Origin: Trichoplusia ni
Taxonomy: Eukaryota > Arthropoda > Insecta > Lepidoptera > Noctuidae
Assembly (NCBI RefSeq): GCF_003590095.1
Contig: NC_039498.1
Span: 6,014,001-6,078,000 of the forward strand
Length of the DNA: 64,000 bases
Direction of reading: 5' to 3'
Below, piece by piece: positions 62,143 to 64,000 of the stretch. Numbering within the stretch: the first letter of the stretch is position 1; every line of letters begins with the position of its first letter. Under the pieces are notes generated by a model. That model made no database searches. It saw only the letters and a program-made list of their open reading frames with translations, and was not told where the DNA came from. The position numbers and the translations under genes are program-made.

Positions 62143-64000
62143 AACAAATAGTGATCTCCATAATTTAAATTCGAGAAAAAATAATACTTTGTAAATTGAA
62201 TTGTGTTAACGGACTTCTGTTGCTATCTGTACCTAGATCCCTTATGAAAAAAAAAAATATTGGCTTTGATAAAATGTGTTTATTTTCAAAAACATTTGAT
62301 GTTTTTAATCATGTTTCGTTTATCGAGATTTTTAGATTCATAAAAAAAAGATTCTTAGAAAAACCCCACACCACTTTCGCTTTCAAGCAGTATAAGCAAA
62401 ACGCCTCCCAAACTCTAAACAATCTCCAAATTCTAAATCACGGTTCAATTTAAACTTTACACAAGACTGAGTTTGTAAGAACGTCCAATTAAGGCTACAA
62501 CACCCCTTTTCAATTATTAAAATCTCGAGTAACCTTTGTAAGGGGAGACCACATAAACTGTGCGCTTGGGCTATTAAAATCTTCGCGGACGATTAACTCC
62601 AGTCGTGGCTTCGGGTTTTAGGCATACAAGATTTCTGTATTTCAGGTGGGTTTTTTGTGGCTTTGGCAAAAAATGTTGATCAAAATCAAAAGGCAAAGGT
62701 TTTTATTTCCAGTAGAAATGGGGGGAGTTTAGCGCATTCTGAAAGATAGTTACAATAATAACTATGGGTGGTTCTGATGCCTAAGACAGTGTTATCATCT
62801 GGTCAGAACTGAAAACTCTAAATGTCATTCTTGGTAGTTCAATTTATTTAAGCATTTCATCAGCGTTAGAGCCCGAAGGAACTTTACTTGTCCTATAACC
62901 TCTAGGCCTGGTCCCGCTGGAGTTGTGGCTGCAACCTGGGCTAGTGTTGACCTTATTCGGTATTCAAATTGTATATTTTGGTAGAACGCCGAGGTCCTAT
63001 GGGAATATATAGCCGTATGTAGGACTCACACAGACCAATAACACAAAAGACGAATAATGTATAGGTAACAGCTTAGGGATCGCTTGCGCCTGCTCCGCTT
63101 AACTCCAGTAAAATGGTGATGATAAACGGCGGTAAGTCGCTTGTCGTCGTCGAAAAATCCTGTTTGGATAACATTAACTAACTGAACAGAAGCTCCTTAA
63201 TCACCCTATGTCTAATGGAAATAAAAAACATTGCTTTTTAATTTTGATCACACTTACCAAAGCCACAAAAGGAGAAACTAATTGAAGTACAAAAGGCTGG
63301 TATGTCTACATCCCGAAGATAGGCAAACATTGTTTTCATCGCTTTCGAAAGACATTACTGAGTGTAAAGACACTACCTCATAATTTTCACCACTTAAACA
63401 GAATATTCAGCGTTCGCAGCCGAGTTATAATAATAGTACATCCATTTCAGTCCTGAAAGGTAATTCAGTAAAAAGGTTTATATATGAATATAAAAAGTCT
63501 GAATTCAGTCCCGAAAATTTTAGATAGGTTCAGGGACTTGAATAGATGATGTCCCTAAAGACATAAATAGGCGTTGAGTACCTAAATATTTTTATACGGA
63601 ATTGAATTTTTCAAGAAGAATGAGTAGAAGTTATTATAAAAGTATTGTCATATATAGATACGTGGAGCATAATACATATTGATCCAGTGAGAGGATGAGA
63701 ATGGAAATGAAAATTCAGGTAGTTTACAAAAAATTGGCTGAAAAAAAACAAGATCGGTCGTCCATTATTTAAGACCGTATCAACCTTTGATTAAAAGATA
63801 AATTAAAACTTAAAAAAAAAATCGGTGCCCCAAACATATAAAGCAGTCAAACTTATTACACCTCTTTAAGAGAAAAACTAATGATCTTGAAATATCTGGA
63901 CTAATTCTGGTAGAAAATGTCTAGAAACCCTCGTTAAAAACAGCCTTCCCAATAAAACATAATCACATCCAATAAGCTTCAACCATTCAAAAGCTACCGT
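62143..64000. other. no feature recognised
   Basis: No gene, RNA or classified repeat seen. An 85-codon open frame at 62196-62453 has no domain. Confidence 0.4.

Overview
This window is AT-rich, repeat-rich eukaryotic DNA and looks like intergenic or intronic sequence from a moth or butterfly. The lepidopteran call rests on the repeats. There are many short Helitrons of the Lep1 type (A|TC...CTAG|T ends, with a GAAGTCGCGGGCAACAGCTAG 3' terminus). There are also several tRNA-derived SINE families and other dispersed repeats that I recognise from lepidopteran genomes. I found no host protein-coding exon, no convincing tRNA or rRNA gene, no CRISPR array and no operon. A block of exactly 1,000 N lies at 25592-26591.

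The only convincing gene is on the minus strand at 38245-43461. It encodes an uninterrupted 1,738-residue Helitron transposase (RepHel). It has an HUH nickase with both expected tyrosines, a PIF1-type helicase with all the motifs I looked for, and an unusual N-terminus made of about ten copies of a 23-residue charged repeat. The element carrying it can be delimited at 37923-44916 (about 7.0 kb). On the minus strand it starts TCTATACTTATAATAAATC, has its own TATA promoter near 44189, a 39-bp minisatellite in the presumed 5' untranslated region, and ends in a hairpin plus CTAG|T. Around that 3' end lie a decayed internal terminus 59 bp inward and two extra CTAG ends at exact 16-bp steps outside.

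The rest is a dense mosaic of mobile-element copies. From left to right: a 1.6-kb PIF/Harbinger element at 3451-5025 with a TAA target duplication and an antisense LINE relic inside it; seven short Helitrons that share the 3' terminus of the autonomous copy (10315, 10930, 13640, 14281, 34053, 55078, 59830); several other Helitron-like families; at least four tRNA-derived SINE families (about 20 copies); six copies of a repeat whose head resembles the internal promoter of 5S rRNA; seven copies of a short interrupted palindrome of about 52 bp; a family marked by ATAAATACGCGTGAGTAAAC (eight sites, one a head-to-head hairpin); a family of about 315 bp headed by CAAGTGCGAGTCGGACTCGC; and 3' fragments of non-LTR retrotransposons.

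The 7-kb Helitron is the only element here that encodes machinery. It is the plausible source of mobility for the Lep1-like copies. The SINEs would depend on LINEs, of which only relics remain in the window. Non-repeat candidates are few: an Inr+DPE core promoter at 9185, a GC-rich motif cluster at 29680-29800, and several near-perfect long hairpins. All family names are from pattern recognition by eye; no search was run.
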